The notes beneath the pieces are model-generated. The model did no database searches and had not been told where the DNA came from. It saw nothing but the letters and a program-made list of their open reading frames with translations. Shown piece by piece: positions 7,324-15,298 of a stretch of DNA of 17,874 nt. Location of the stretch: assembly GCA_937900285.1 (NCBI GenBank), contig CALCEM010000070.1:1-17874 (forward strand), in the 5' to 3' direction. Every line of letters begins with the position of its first letter. Position 1 is the stretch's first letter. The translations under genes were made by a program, and so were the position numbers. Origin of the DNA: an uncultured Fretibacterium sp. Its GTDB lineage: Bacteria > Synergistota > Synergistia > Synergistales > Aminobacteriaceae.

Positions 7324-8587
7324 AATTTTAAAATCCCGCGGCTATTTTGAATGGTGCACGAACGAAGAACGCTTAAAAAATTTAATGGCTAGCGAAATGG
7401 TTACGGCTTATGTAGGATTTGATCCGACTGCTGACAGTTTACACGTTGGACATTTAATCCCGTTGATGGCTTTAGGCTGGCTTCAAAAATCTGGACACAG
7501 ACCGATCGCACTTGCTGGAGGCGGAACGGGTTTAATTGGAGATCCTTCAGGTAAAAGCAAAGAACGAAATTTATTAACGCTTGAGGCCATGCAACATAAT
7601 ATAAAAGGCGTTCGCGAACAGTTGAGCAAATTTTTAAATTTTGATTGCGGAGAAAATTCTGCGTTACTTTTAAATAATTATGATTGGTTAGGAAAATATA
7701 CATTTTTGGATGTTTTGAGGGATGTCGGGAAATATTTTTCAGTAAATAATTTAATTGCACGTGAGTATATAAAATCAAGGCTCGAAGACCCGGAAAAAGG
7801 AATTTCATATACTGAATTTTCATATGTATTATTGCAGGCGATGGATTTTAAATATTTATTTGAGAATTATAACTGCAAATTACAAATGGGCGGAAATGAT
7901 CAGCAGGGCAATTTATTAGCAGGCTCGGAATATATCCGCAAAACTTTAGGAGCTGAAGTATTTGGTTTAACGCAGCCGTTATTATTGACTTCAGCCGGCA
8001 CGAAATTCGGAAAAACAGAAGCCGGAGCAGTGTGGCTCGATGCTAATAAGACCAGTCCGTATAAATTTTATCAATTCTGGTTTAACACTGATGACCGTGA
8101 CGTTGAAAAATTATTAAAGTTATATACGTTCTTGACGCTCGATGAAATTAAAAATCTCGTTGATGAACATAATAATTCACCAGAAAAAAGATCGGCGCAA
8201 AAAAAATTAGCTTACGAAGTCACAAAAACCGTACACGGTGAAGAAGTCGCGAAAAGTGTCGTAAAGGTCAGCGAAATATTATTTAACCCTGATATTAATT
8301 TTAACGAGGTCGATGAAAGTACCTGCGAAATTTTAAAATCAGAAGTCCCGTATAAAGAATTAAATTTAAATTTCCCGGTTAGCATTATAAATATTTTGTC
8401 CGGTTCAGGCGCATGCGAATCAAACGGCGAAGCAAAACGCGTAATACGTCAGGGCGGAGCATACATCAACGGCAAAAAAATAACTGACGAAAAAGAAATT
8501 TTTAACGGTGATAATTTAATTTGCGGGAAATATTTATTTATTAGGGTTGGGCGAAAAAAATTTAACATGGCAGGATTTGTAAATTGA
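7310..8587 (+). CDS. tyrS: Tyrosyl-tRNA synthetase
   Basis: Charges tRNA-Tyr with tyrosine in the cytosol. A class I synthetase of 425 residues, the normal length for the TyrS type. The HIGH-type motif is HVGH (45-48), with GGGTGLIGDPSGKS (70-83) typical of bacterial TyrRS. The tyrosine/AMP-site segment LQMGGNDQQGN is at 191-201, the KMSKS equivalent is KFGKT (232-236) followed by EAGAVWLD, and there is a C-terminal S4 RNA-binding domain (roughly 355-420, with AKRVIRQGGAYINGKKI). The start is a TTG, because an ATG seven bases upstream is out of frame. The N-terminus MNAFEILKSRGYF fits the family, so little is lost. There is no room for a T-box leader in the 80-base gap. It is the first gene of a run that continues into the glycosyltransferase-like gene (overlap TTGA) and the R-M genes. 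Confidence 0.95.
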   Translation: MNAFEILKSRGYFEWCTNEERLKNLMASEMVTAYVGFDPTADSLHVGHLIPLMALGWLQKSGHRPIALAGGGTGLIGDPSGKSKERNLLTLEAMQHNIKGVREQLSKFLNFDCGENSALLLNNYDWLGKYTFLDVLRDVGKYFSVNNLIAREYIKSRLEDPEKGISYTEFSYVLLQAMDFKYLFENYNCKLQMGGNDQQGNLLAGSEYIRKTLGAEVFGLTQPLLLTSAGTKFGKTEAGAVWLDANKTSPYKFYQFWFNTDDRDVEKLLKLYTFLTLDEIKNLVDEHNNSPEKRSAQKKLAYEVTKTVHGEEVAKSVVKVSEILFNPDINFNEVDESTCEILKSEVPYKELNLNFPVSIINILSGSGACESNGEAKRVIRQGGAYINGKKITDEKEIFNGDNLICGKYLFIRVGRKKFNMAGFVN

Positions 8588-9360
8588 TTTTTTGCAAGTG
8601 GTATATTCCAGAAAATTTAAATTTAAATCTAGTAAAAATTATTGAGAATATGGCTCTCGCTGTAAATAATCATTCGAGGGATGTATTGGTGAAAATTTTT
8701 AACGCGAACGATCAGCATAAGTCTAAATTTGAAAATCTAATCGAAATTTTTAAGCCTGCAGACATATGGCATTTATTTGGAGATCATGAGCCGTTAATCT
8801 GGAAAATTGTAAAAATGCATTCAAAGACGGTGCATACTCCAATAAAAAATTTATTTGCGCTGAATAATAATTTAAATAATTTTATTTCTCCTGCTTTTGG
8901 GAGTGTAAATTTACATTCAGGCGAGAGCGATAAAGCCATATACATCGATGAAAATTTAAAATTTGATGAGAATATAAATAATAATTTTCCCGTTATAAAT
9001 TTATCTGGGCAAAATAATAAAAATATTCCGAGCGAAATTTTAAGCGGAATATATATAACTTTTGATAATTCGGAGTTGACGGCATTACGCGCAGGATTAT
9101 TAACGATGAGGGGTTTATGTGTGGCTTCTGTTAAGTCTGAATATCTCAATGAAATTTTAGGGCCGGACGGATATTTTATGATTGAAGATGAAAAAGATGA
9201 ACGGGACATCACGAGAATAATTCGTCAAGGTATGGGCGAGCGTGGGAGAAATTTGGCGGTGAGTGCGAGGCATTTTATACACACGAGGCGTTCAGATGAA
9301 AAGTGTGCTGAAAGTGTTATAAATTTATATCGTGAGATCATCGGCGAAAATAAAAAATAA
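8584..9360 (+). CDS. Small glycosyltransferase-like protein (GT-B-like C-terminus), function unknown
   Basis: A 258-residue protein I do not firmly recognise. The first half has FKPADIWHLFGDHEPLIWKI and KTVHTPIKN. The second half has SELTALRAGLLTMRGLCVAS, GPDGYFMIEDEKDERDITRII and an end in SARHFIHTRRSDEKCAESVINLYREII. This order (a WH..G site, an 'E/D..A...G.. ' stretch choosing a place, then GxDGY and a final helix with a family-style LYREI end) recalls a shortened, divergent GT4-type glycosyltransferase. Some catalytic residues of that family cannot be assigned, so activity is doubtful. The TTG start overlaps the tyrS stop as TTGA, with CAGGA about 9 bases ahead. An ATG at 8650 is an alternative start that would remove 22 residues. 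It ends nine bases before the methyltransferase gene. No signal peptide or membrane segment is visible. Confidence 0.5.
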   Translation: MIFCKWYIPENLNLNLVKIIENMALAVNNHSRDVLVKIFNANDQHKSKFENLIEIFKPADIWHLFGDHEPLIWKIVKMHSKTVHTPIKNLFALNNNLNNFISPAFGSVNLHSGESDKAIYIDENLKFDENINNNFPVINLSGQNNKNIPSEILSGIYITFDNSELTALRAGLLTMRGLCVASVKSEYLNEILGPDGYFMIEDEKDERDITRIIRQGMGERGRNLAVSARHFIHTRRSDEKCAESVINLYREIIGENKK

Positions 9361-9369
9361 GAAATAGAA

Positions 9370-10386
9370 ATGTTTTCATCGATTGAACTTTTTGCCGGTG
9401 CGGGAGGTTTAGCGTTAGGACTTGAACGCGCTGGCTTTGAAGTGTTAAATTTAATTGAAATTGATCACGATGCTTCATTAACCCTCAAAAACAACCGCCC
9501 AAAATGGAACGTAATAAATGATGATATAGCAAATATTTCACGTGAAAATTTATGCGAATATTTTAAATTGAAAATTGGCGAACTTGATTTAATTTCTGGT
9601 GGTGCGCCGTGTCAAGCGTTTTCTTATGCTGGTAAGAGATTAGGTTTTGAAGATGCGCGAGGAACTTTATTTTATCATTACGCGTTATTTTTAAAGAAGT
9701 TGCAGCCAAAAATATTTTTATTTGAAAACGTGCGCGGTTTATTGAGTCATGATCATGGCCGGACGAATAAAATTATATTAAAAGTTTTCGGCGAATGTAA
9801 TTATATTGTTAAGCAGAAAATTTTAAACGCTTGGGATTATGGTAACGCACAAAAGCGCGAGAGATTAATTACAATTGGAATAAATAAAAATTTTCAGGAT
9901 AAAATAAAAATAAATTTTCCAGAGCCTCATAAATATAAACCGGTTTTGAGAGATATATTAAACGATGTTCCGGAAAGTCCTGGCGCAGAATATTCAAAGG
10001 GCAAACGCGAAATTTTTAAATTAGTTCCGCCCGGTGGAAATTGGCGGGATATTCCGGATGATGTTGCAAAAAATTACATGAAGAGCTGTTATAACATGTC
10101 TGGCGGTCGAACTGGAATTTTACGCCGAATGAGTTTAAATGAGCCTTCGCTTGCAGTTTTGACATCACCTTCTCAAAAACAAACTGAACGCTGTCACCCA
10201 ATTTATGAGCGGCCGTTTAATATTCGAGAGAGTGCGCGTATACAATCATTTCCAGATGAGTGGGAATTTTTCGGGAGCATCAGCAGTCAATATAAACAAA
10301 TCGGGAATGCAGTCCCGGTAAATTTGGCGTTTGAAATAGGAAAAGAAATTATAAAGGGGCTTGAAAATTTTAAATGTGGAACATAA
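9370..10386 (+). CDS. C5-cytosine DNA methyltransferase of a Type II R-M system (predicted GGNCC)
   Basis: Methylates cytosine C5 in DNA using S-adenosylmethionine, protecting the host from the partner nuclease. All main motifs are present: FAGAGGLALGLE (8-19, SAM site), PCQ with catalytic Cys81 (80-82), ENVRG (119-123), QKRER (161-165), a variable target-recognition region (about 175-280), and GNAVPVN (312-318) near the C-terminus. Length 338 fits compact m5C enzymes. It starts at ATG 9370 with only a weak AG-rich ribosome binding site nine bases after the previous stop. Its last 13 bases overlap the nuclease gene, so the pair is co-transcribed, methylase first. The predicted GGNCC specificity comes from the Eco47II-type partner and is inference. 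The module sits between housekeeping and envelope genes and is probably acquired. Confidence 0.93.
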   Translation: MFSSIELFAGAGGLALGLERAGFEVLNLIEIDHDASLTLKNNRPKWNVINDDIANISRENLCEYFKLKIGELDLISGGAPCQAFSYAGKRLGFEDARGTLFYHYALFLKKLQPKIFLFENVRGLLSHDHGRTNKIILKVFGECNYIVKQKILNAWDYGNAQKRERLITIGINKNFQDKIKINFPEPHKYKPVLRDILNDVPESPGAEYSKGKREIFKLVPPGGNWRDIPDDVAKNYMKSCYNMSGGRTGILRRMSLNEPSLAVLTSPSQKQTERCHPIYERPFNIRESARIQSFPDEWEFFGSISSQYKQIGNAVPVNLAFEIGKEIIKGLENFKCGT

Positions 10387-11153
10387 ATTTTATATCTGAA
10401 AACGATTTTACGGAGCATGTAAAAAACACTATAAAAAATTATGGCGAAAAATTAAAGCCGTTCGATCTGAAAAAATTTAATATTAATATCATTGACCCGA
10501 TAAAATTAATTTTTGACAAGCTGATTTATAAATATACTTGGGACGAAATAATAAAAAACGAAATTTACAGACAGCGCGATAAATCTAATAATAACGACAT
10601 TGGATATTTTCATCAGAGGATTTTTCAGTATATAAAAAATTGCGAAGTCCCGCGCACGGGTTGGGATGTAATATTTTTTAATGATGACGGCATAAAACTC
10701 CCAGAAGGCGATATTATCAAAAAAATTTATATCGAAATGAAAAATAAACACAACACTTTAAATTCTTCGGCTGGCGCAAAAACTTATATAAAAATGCAAA
10801 ATAAATTACTTGAAGATGATAATTGCGCGTGTTTTCTAGTTGAAGTAATTGCTAAACGTTCTCAAAATATAATTTGGTCTGTGAATATTGACGGCAAAAA
10901 ATTTAATCATCGTAAAATTAGGCGTGTAAGCATTGATCAATTTTATAAAATAATAACTGGACAGGGCGATGCGTTTTATAAAATTTGTATGGTGCTTCCG
11001 GATGTTATAGCAAAAATTGTAAAATCATCCGAAATTCAAACCCCAAAAGATACCGTTATAAGCGAATTAAAAAATATTTCTGAACATAAAAATATTTTGT
11101 TTATATTAGCGTTATATTTATTGGGATTTGGGACGTATATAAATTTTTCATGA
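10374..11153 (+). CDS. Type II restriction endonuclease, Eco47II family (predicted GGNCC)
   Basis: A 259-residue nuclease that closely matches what I remember of the Eco47II/Sau96I family, whose members cut at GGNCC. Evidence includes an N-terminus of the form WNINFISENDFTEHVKNTI, KPFDLKKFN, the strongly conserved RQRDKSNNNDIGYFHQ (67-81), and GWDVI with Asp98. The catalytic IYIEMKNKHN has Glu121 and Lys123, forming a PD-(D/E)XK site with Asp98. It then has TYIKMQNKLL, DDNCACFLVEVIAKRSQNI and RRVSIDQFYKIITGQGDAFYK. The C-terminal tail is hydrophobic (ILFILALYLLGFGTYINF) but is more likely a folded helix than a membrane anchor. It is overlapped by 13 bases with the methylase gene upstream. All key residues are present, so the system should be active. 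No controller (C) protein gene is adjacent. Confidence 0.92.
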   Translation: MWNINFISENDFTEHVKNTIKNYGEKLKPFDLKKFNINIIDPIKLIFDKLIYKYTWDEIIKNEIYRQRDKSNNNDIGYFHQRIFQYIKNCEVPRTGWDVIFFNDDGIKLPEGDIIKKIYIEMKNKHNTLNSSAGAKTYIKMQNKLLEDDNCACFLVEVIAKRSQNIIWSVNIDGKKFNHRKIRRVSIDQFYKIITGQGDAFYKICMVLPDVIAKIVKSSEIQTPKDTVISELKNISEHKNILFILALYLLGFGTYINFS

Positions 11154-11160
11154 TCTGCGC

Positions 11161-11169
11161 TGATATAAT
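11161..11169 (+). promoter_or_regulatory. Extended -10 promoter for the acyltransferase-queD-folE2 unit
   Basis: TGATATAAT (TGn plus a consensus TATAAT at 11164-11169) lies just after the nuclease stop, and a second TATAAT follows at 11172-11177. No -35 box stands out, as is common when an extended -10 is present. A strong GGAGGTG is at 11186-11192, 21 bases before the likely ATG at 11214. Leaderless readthrough from tyrS cannot be excluded. Confidence 0.5.
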
Positions 11170-11213
11170 TTTATAATTTTAATTTGGAGGTGCAAAAATA
11201 TAATTTATCCAAA

Positions 11214-12083
11214 ATGAAGAGCATAATAAAAATTGTAAATGTCTTGGAAAAATTTTCTGATACCGGCGTAAAAGGTAAATGCGTGCAAAAATTTTTTTCC
11301 GGACTATTAAAATTAATTCATCCACGCGCGAAAATGATCGAAAATAATTTAAAGCTCGTTTATCCTGAAAGTAATTATAAATGGCGAAAAAATTTAAGAT
11401 CAGAAATTTATTATAATTTGTCGTGGACTTTGACCGAAATTTTAGCGTTACAAAAAAATCCTGCTCAAGCTCTCGAATGGGTTAAACATGTTGAAAATTT
11501 AAATTATGTCGATGAATTATTATCAAAAAAACACGGCGTAATATTTTTAACTGGTCATATCGGAAATTGGGAATTATTAGGAGCCTGGTACGCTCAATAC
11601 GCAAAATCTCACGGCCATGAATTGCATATTATTCACCAGGAAATACACGATAAAGATATTTGGCATTATGTGAACGACTCGCGAATTAAATACGGAATAA
11701 AATCACTTCCAAAAGAAATTTCAGTGTTATCGCTCGCAAGACTTTTAAAAAACGGTGCGCACATTGCAATTTTAAACGATATTTCGGGATATGCAGATAT
11801 GATTGCGCCATTTTTGGGACATGAATGCACAAATACTCCAGGCCCTGCAATTCTTTCAATGTTGAGCGGTGCGCCAATATTGCCGGTTTGTATTTACAGA
11901 AATAAGCCGTTTGAACACGAAATAAAAGTATTAGAGCCGTTAAAAATCCCGGATAAAAATTTGAAATACGAAGACCGAGTAAAAAAAATGATCTCAGAAT
12001 GGAACGAAGCATATGCAAAAATGATTTTGGCGCGTCCTGAATTATGGTTCTGGCTTCATAACAGGTGGAAAAATAAAAAATGA
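11214..12083 (+). CDS. LpxL/HtrB-family lipid A (lysophospholipid) acyltransferase
   Basis: Transfers a secondary acyl chain onto a lipid A precursor or a related lysophospholipid at the inner face of the cytoplasmic membrane. The catalytic HX4E motif is GHIGNWE (His115, Glu120, numbered from ATG 11214). It is followed by the later conserved stretch GYADMIAPFLGHECTNTPGPA and LPVCIYRN, and the typical end WFWLHNRWKNK. Length 289 is slightly short of the usual about 300. The start is uncertain. In-frame TTG 11184 and GTG 11190 overlap or precede the Shine-Dalgarno sequence and are unlikely, while ATG 11214 lies 21 bases after it, an unusually long gap. The N-terminal region is only mildly hydrophobic. 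It overlaps queD by four bases (ATGA). This gene is the best evidence for an outer membrane with lipid A-like lipid in this organism. Confidence 0.88.
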   Translation: MKSIIKIVNVLEKFSDTGVKGKCVQKFFSGLLKLIHPRAKMIENNLKLVYPESNYKWRKNLRSEIYYNLSWTLTEILALQKNPAQALEWVKHVENLNYVDELLSKKHGVIFLTGHIGNWELLGAWYAQYAKSHGHELHIIHQEIHDKDIWHYVNDSRIKYGIKSLPKEISVLSLARLLKNGAHIAILNDISGYADMIAPFLGHECTNTPGPAILSMLSGAPILPVCIYRNKPFEHEIKVLEPLKIPDKNLKYEDRVKKMISEWNEAYAKMILARPELWFWLHNRWKNKK

Positions 12084-12457
12084 AAATTTACAAAGATTTT
12101 AAATTTGATGCTGCTCATAATTTAATTAATTATCACGGCAAATGCGAAAAATTACACGGACATACTTATAAATTGCGCGTCGAACTTGAAGGCCGTCCGG
12201 ATTCTGAAGGGATGATTATTGATTTTGTCGAGCTGAAAAACATCGTGAACAATAAAATAATTTCAAAACTCGATCACAATTACATAAACGATTTAATAAC
12301 CCAGCCTACAGCCGAAAATATTGCCGTTTGGATTTGGCGTGAACTCGAAAAAGATTTAACGCGAGAAAATTGTAATTTATTTAAAATTTCAGTTTGGGAG
12401 ACAGAAACAAGCTGCGTAAAAATAAATTCTGAAGATATTAAAAATATAAAAATATAA
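12080..12457 (+). CDS. queD: 6-carboxytetrahydropterin synthase (QueD/PTPS family)
   Basis: Converts 7,8-dihydroneopterin triphosphate to 6-carboxy-5,6,7,8-tetrahydropterin, the second step towards preQ0 and queuosine, in the cytosol. The fold is the T-fold PTPS type and the 125 residues are a normal length. Zinc ligands His13, His26 and His28 (AAH and LHGH) are present, along with catalytic Cys22 (GKCEKLHGH) and the Asp65-His66 pair (LDHNYIND). A late Glu in WETETSC fits the pterin-binding position. The start ATG 12080 overlaps the acyltransferase stop. It lies 20 bases before folE2, which supplies its substrate, supporting the queuosine reading over a folate or biopterin role. No queE or queC is in the window. 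Confidence 0.92.
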   Translation: MKIYKDFKFDAAHNLINYHGKCEKLHGHTYKLRVELEGRPDSEGMIIDFVELKNIVNNKIISKLDHNYINDLITQPTAENIAVWIWRELEKDLTRENCNLFKISVWETETSCVKINSEDIKNIKI

Positions 12458-12477
12458 AATTTTAAACGGTGAAAATT

Positions 12478-13251
12478 ATGAAAGATGTTCAAAATGAATT
12501 TGATTCAAGAAATATACAAATTGATCGGGTTGGAGTTAAAGGCGTAAATTATCCTATAAGCGTGATGACTCGTGAAGGAGATTTACAAAACACCGTCGCA
12601 AAAATTTCAATGAGCGTAATGCTTCCGGCTGAGTTTCGCGGGACTCATATGAGCAGATTTATTGAAACACTTGAAGAATATCACGGAAAAATTTCACCTG
12701 AAAATTTAGAATTAATTTCTCGCAGATTGTGTCAAAAATTGAACGCGTCAGAAAGTTATATAAAATTTGAATTTCCGTATTATTTCCGCAAAAAAGCTCC
12801 AGCATCAAAAATTGAGAGTTATTCAAAATGTAATATTATTCTCGAAGCGTTTTATAATTCCGAAAAATTCGACATGATAACGGGAATTAAATTAAATGTT
12901 CAGACTTTATGCCCTTGTTCAAGAGAAATTTCAGATTATGGCGCGCACAATCAAAGGGCAGTCGTAAATTTAAAAATTCGCTGTAAAAAATTGGTTTGGT
13001 TCGAAGAGTTAATTAATATTATTGAGATATCTTCGTCAGCTCCTTTATATACACTTTTGAAACGCGAAGACGAAAAATTTATAACTGAGCACGCTTATAA
13101 TAATCCGAAATTTGTCGAGGATGTTATAAGAGATTTGGCAATTAATTTAAACGATGATCCGAGAATTTTATGGTATAAAGCTAACGTTATGAGTTATGAG
13201 AGCATTCACGATCATGATGCTTTTGCGGAAATTGAGAGATTTAAAAATTAA
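12478..13251 (+). CDS. folE2: GTP cyclohydrolase IB
   Basis: Opens the GTP imidazole ring and rearranges it to 7,8-dihydroneopterin triphosphate, feeding folate and queuosine synthesis, in the cytosol. The protein is recognised as the FolE2/GCYH-IB family by the start MKDVQNEFDSRNI, then RVGVKGVNYPISV, the FRGTHMSRFIE block, and the motif TLCPCSREISDYGAHNQR with Cys145 and Cys147, which includes the active-site metal-binding cysteine. Length 257 is normal. Family members can use metals other than zinc, which lets cells make folate when zinc is short. ATG 12478 is preferred over an in-frame GTG at 12469 because GGTGA at 12468-12472 is a plausible ribosome binding site for the ATG and overlaps the GTG. 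It abuts the next gene directly (TAA then ATG). Confidence 0.95.
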   Translation: MKDVQNEFDSRNIQIDRVGVKGVNYPISVMTREGDLQNTVAKISMSVMLPAEFRGTHMSRFIETLEEYHGKISPENLELISRRLCQKLNASESYIKFEFPYYFRKKAPASKIESYSKCNIILEAFYNSEKFDMITGIKLNVQTLCPCSREISDYGAHNQRAVVNLKIRCKKLVWFEELINIIEISSSAPLYTLLKREDEKFITEHAYNNPKFVEDVIRDLAINLNDDPRILWYKANVMSYESIHDHDAFAEIERFKN

Positions 13252-14181
13252 ATGAGAAGACAGGAATTAATACGCCGAAGAAATATTACAATTTACACAT
13301 TTATAACGATTATAATTTTAATATTTTCGTACAGAATTTACCGCATTTGGTATAAAAGTAATGCTCGCCTAAATCCTAAAATAATAGAAGCAGTCGCAAC
13401 GAGTTACACCGAAGAACAGCCGTTAAACGGTATATTACTATGGGACGAACAATTAATTTACGCGCCTCAAGACGGTGTTTTAACATATCCTTCACCGCGT
13501 CCGAGAATTGTTGCAAAGGGTGAAATGTTAGCTGCTCTCGATGGTAATGCAGTATTTGCTCCATATCCTGCGTATTATTTTCCCGGACTTGACGGCCAAG
13601 AAGGTAAATGGGTTTATTCGAAATTATGGCCGGAATTTTTACCGTTTCCAGATTTTAAACAGGCGAAATTAATCGAAAATGGAACGATGTTAAAGCGAGG
13701 TCAGCCAGTCGGGAAATTAATTCCTCAGCCTCAAACGTTGAGATGTATTGCATATCTTGACAGTTTTCCGTCATTGATTCGGCAATTGAACAGCGGAGAT
13801 GCATATATAAATATTCGCACCAATGACGAAGGCAAAGAACGAAGAACTGAAGTTGTTGCAGCAAAATCTTCCGGACAAAAATTAAAAGTTTATTTGCGTC
13901 TTCCATTTTTCAAACCCGAAATGATTCGATCGCGTTCGTTTCATGCTAGTGTCGTGACTGGTGTTCAACATGGAGTAATGATCCCTGACAGCGCAGTAAT
14001 TACTTTGAACGGGAAAAACCATGTATATTTATTACAAGGCAACAGCCCAATTTTACGGGAGATCGATGGATTTCCGGCCGACGAAGAAAATTTTTTTATA
14101 ATTAAAGGCGTTGTGGCAGGGAATAAATTAATTTTAAATGCGGGTCTGCTCGACGAAAGCGAAATACACAGAATTTGGTGA
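13252..14181 (+). CDS. HlyD-like membrane-anchored periplasmic protein
   Basis: A 309-residue protein with a basic N-terminus (MRRQELIRRR) and one membrane segment at about 12-30, then a large extracytoplasmic part. The body has paired beta-rich pieces recalling the biotinyl-lipoyl-like lobes of HlyD adaptors: LIYAPQDGVLTYPSPRPRIVAKGEMLAAL and ENGTMLKRGQPVGKLI. A barrel-like region and GVMIPDSAVI..GKNHVYLL follow, a pattern of RND/HlyD adaptor C-terminal domains. Unlike a true adaptor it has no long coiled-coil hairpin and no partner pump gene nearby, so a transport role is not shown. It may help cell-envelope assembly. It directly follows folE2 with no gap, so it is translated in the same unit, and it converges with hemW with only 13 bases between their stops. 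Confidence 0.65.
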   Translation: MRRQELIRRRNITIYTFITIIILIFSYRIYRIWYKSNARLNPKIIEAVATSYTEEQPLNGILLWDEQLIYAPQDGVLTYPSPRPRIVAKGEMLAALDGNAVFAPYPAYYFPGLDGQEGKWVYSKLWPEFLPFPDFKQAKLIENGTMLKRGQPVGKLIPQPQTLRCIAYLDSFPSLIRQLNSGDAYINIRTNDEGKERRTEVVAAKSSGQKLKVYLRLPFFKPEMIRSRSFHASVVTGVQHGVMIPDSAVITLNGKNHVYLLQGNSPILREIDGFPADEENFFIIKGVVAGNKLILNAGLLDESEIHRIW

Positions 14182-14194
14182 TTAAATATTAAAA

Positions 14195-15298
14195 TTAAAT
14201 AATTTCTGACCAGATATAATTTGCCAGTCTCATGCCCCGTTTTGTCAAAATAATTTTATTTTCATCAATGTAAATTAAATCATCCGGGAAATTTATTAAT
14301 TTATTTTCGATCTCGTGTAAAATTTTTTCGCCGAATTTATTTATAAAATTTAATTTGTTTATTCCAAATTTCGTGCGTAAATTTAAAATTGCGTATTCCT
14401 TCGCGCGCTCCTCAAAAGTTAAATACTCATAATAAATATTTTCCGGATTATCAAAATTTTTATAGCGCACCCCGTTTAAATATCCCGTTGAATATGGCCC
14501 AAGCGCAATAATATTATTTAAATACCAGTATTTTAAATTGTGAACGCACTCGAAATTTTTACGCGAAAAATTAGATATTTCATACTGAATAAAATTTTTT
14601 TTCGGCAAAAAATACTGCGCATAACGGTAAAAATAATATCCAGACTCATTTAAATCACGATTATTTAAAATTTTCCCAAGCGGAGTATTTTCATCTAACG
14701 TTAATTGATATGTCGATATATGATCAGCTCCAGAATTTATAACGCCGTTAATAGAATTATGCCAGCTGCGCAAATTTTGTCCGGGAATCGAGAAAATTAA
14801 ATCAGCGTTCAAATTTAACCCGGAATTTTTTATTAATTCCATCGCGTTTAATGCCTGTTTCGCATCGTGAATCCGTCCCAAAAATTTTAACTCAGAATCG
14901 TTCAAACTCTGAACACCTAAACTAATGCGGGAAACATTATTATTTTTCCAGAAATTTATTAAATCACGCGTTAATGTGTTTGGATTTGCTTCGATCGTAA
15001 ACTCCCGGCACTCCGAAAAATTAAAATACTCCGAAATTAAATTTAATAATTCACGCCAAATTCTTAAACTTAATACGCTCGGAGTCCCACCGCCAATATA
15101 AACGGTGTCAATAAAAATTTTTTCGCGCTGAATTAATTCGAAATTACATAATTGAAATTTAATATATTCCAGCCATGAAATAAAATCCTGTTCACCTGAA
15201 AATTTTTTACTGTAGAACGAACAATATAAACATTTTTTTTCACAGAACGGCACATGAATATATAACCCAAAATTATTTTTATTATTTTTTTTCGCCAT
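14195..15298 (-). CDS. hemW: Radical SAM heme chaperone HemW (coproporphyrinogen oxidase-like)
   Basis: A 367-residue radical SAM protein with Cys19, Cys23 and Cys26 (CEKKCLYC), the CxxxCxxC cluster that binds the [4Fe-4S] centre, and the GGGTPSVLS block. It also has SLGVQSLNDSELKFLGRIHDA and SIPGQNLRSW, as in the HemN/HemW family. In E. coli-type HemW proteins the role is binding and delivering heme; the older annotation as oxygen-independent coproporphyrinogen III oxidase is usually wrong for this shorter type. The lepA-hemW order seen here is common in bacteria and supports the HemW call. The start ATG 15298 overlaps the end of lepA by 17 bases. The 13-base gap to the convergent HlyD-like gene has no visible terminator. 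Confidence 0.9.
   Translation of the reverse strand: MAKKNNKNNFGLYIHVPFCEKKCLYCSFYSKKFSGEQDFISWLEYIKFQLCNFELIQREKIFIDTVYIGGGTPSVLSLRIWRELLNLISEYFNFSECREFTIEANPNTLTRDLINFWKNNNVSRISLGVQSLNDSELKFLGRIHDAKQALNAMELIKNSGLNLNADLIFSIPGQNLRSWHNSINGVINSGADHISTYQLTLDENTPLGKILNNRDLNESGYYFYRYAQYFLPKKNFIQYEISNFSRKNFECVHNLKYWYLNNIIALGPYSTGYLNGVRYKNFDNPENIYYEYLTFEERAKEYAILNLRTKFGINKLNFINKFGEKILHEIENKLINFPDDLIYIDENKIILTKRGMRLANYIWSEII

Noticed and set aside
7401..7823. A 140-codon minus-strand frame inside tyrS
   Set aside because: It lies wholly within the well-supported tyrS gene, has no recognisable domain and has no start context.
11121..11150. Hydrophobic tail of the restriction nuclease as a membrane anchor
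   Set aside because: It is short, ends at the terminus and matches what I recall of a helix in this nuclease family, so a membrane link is not supported.
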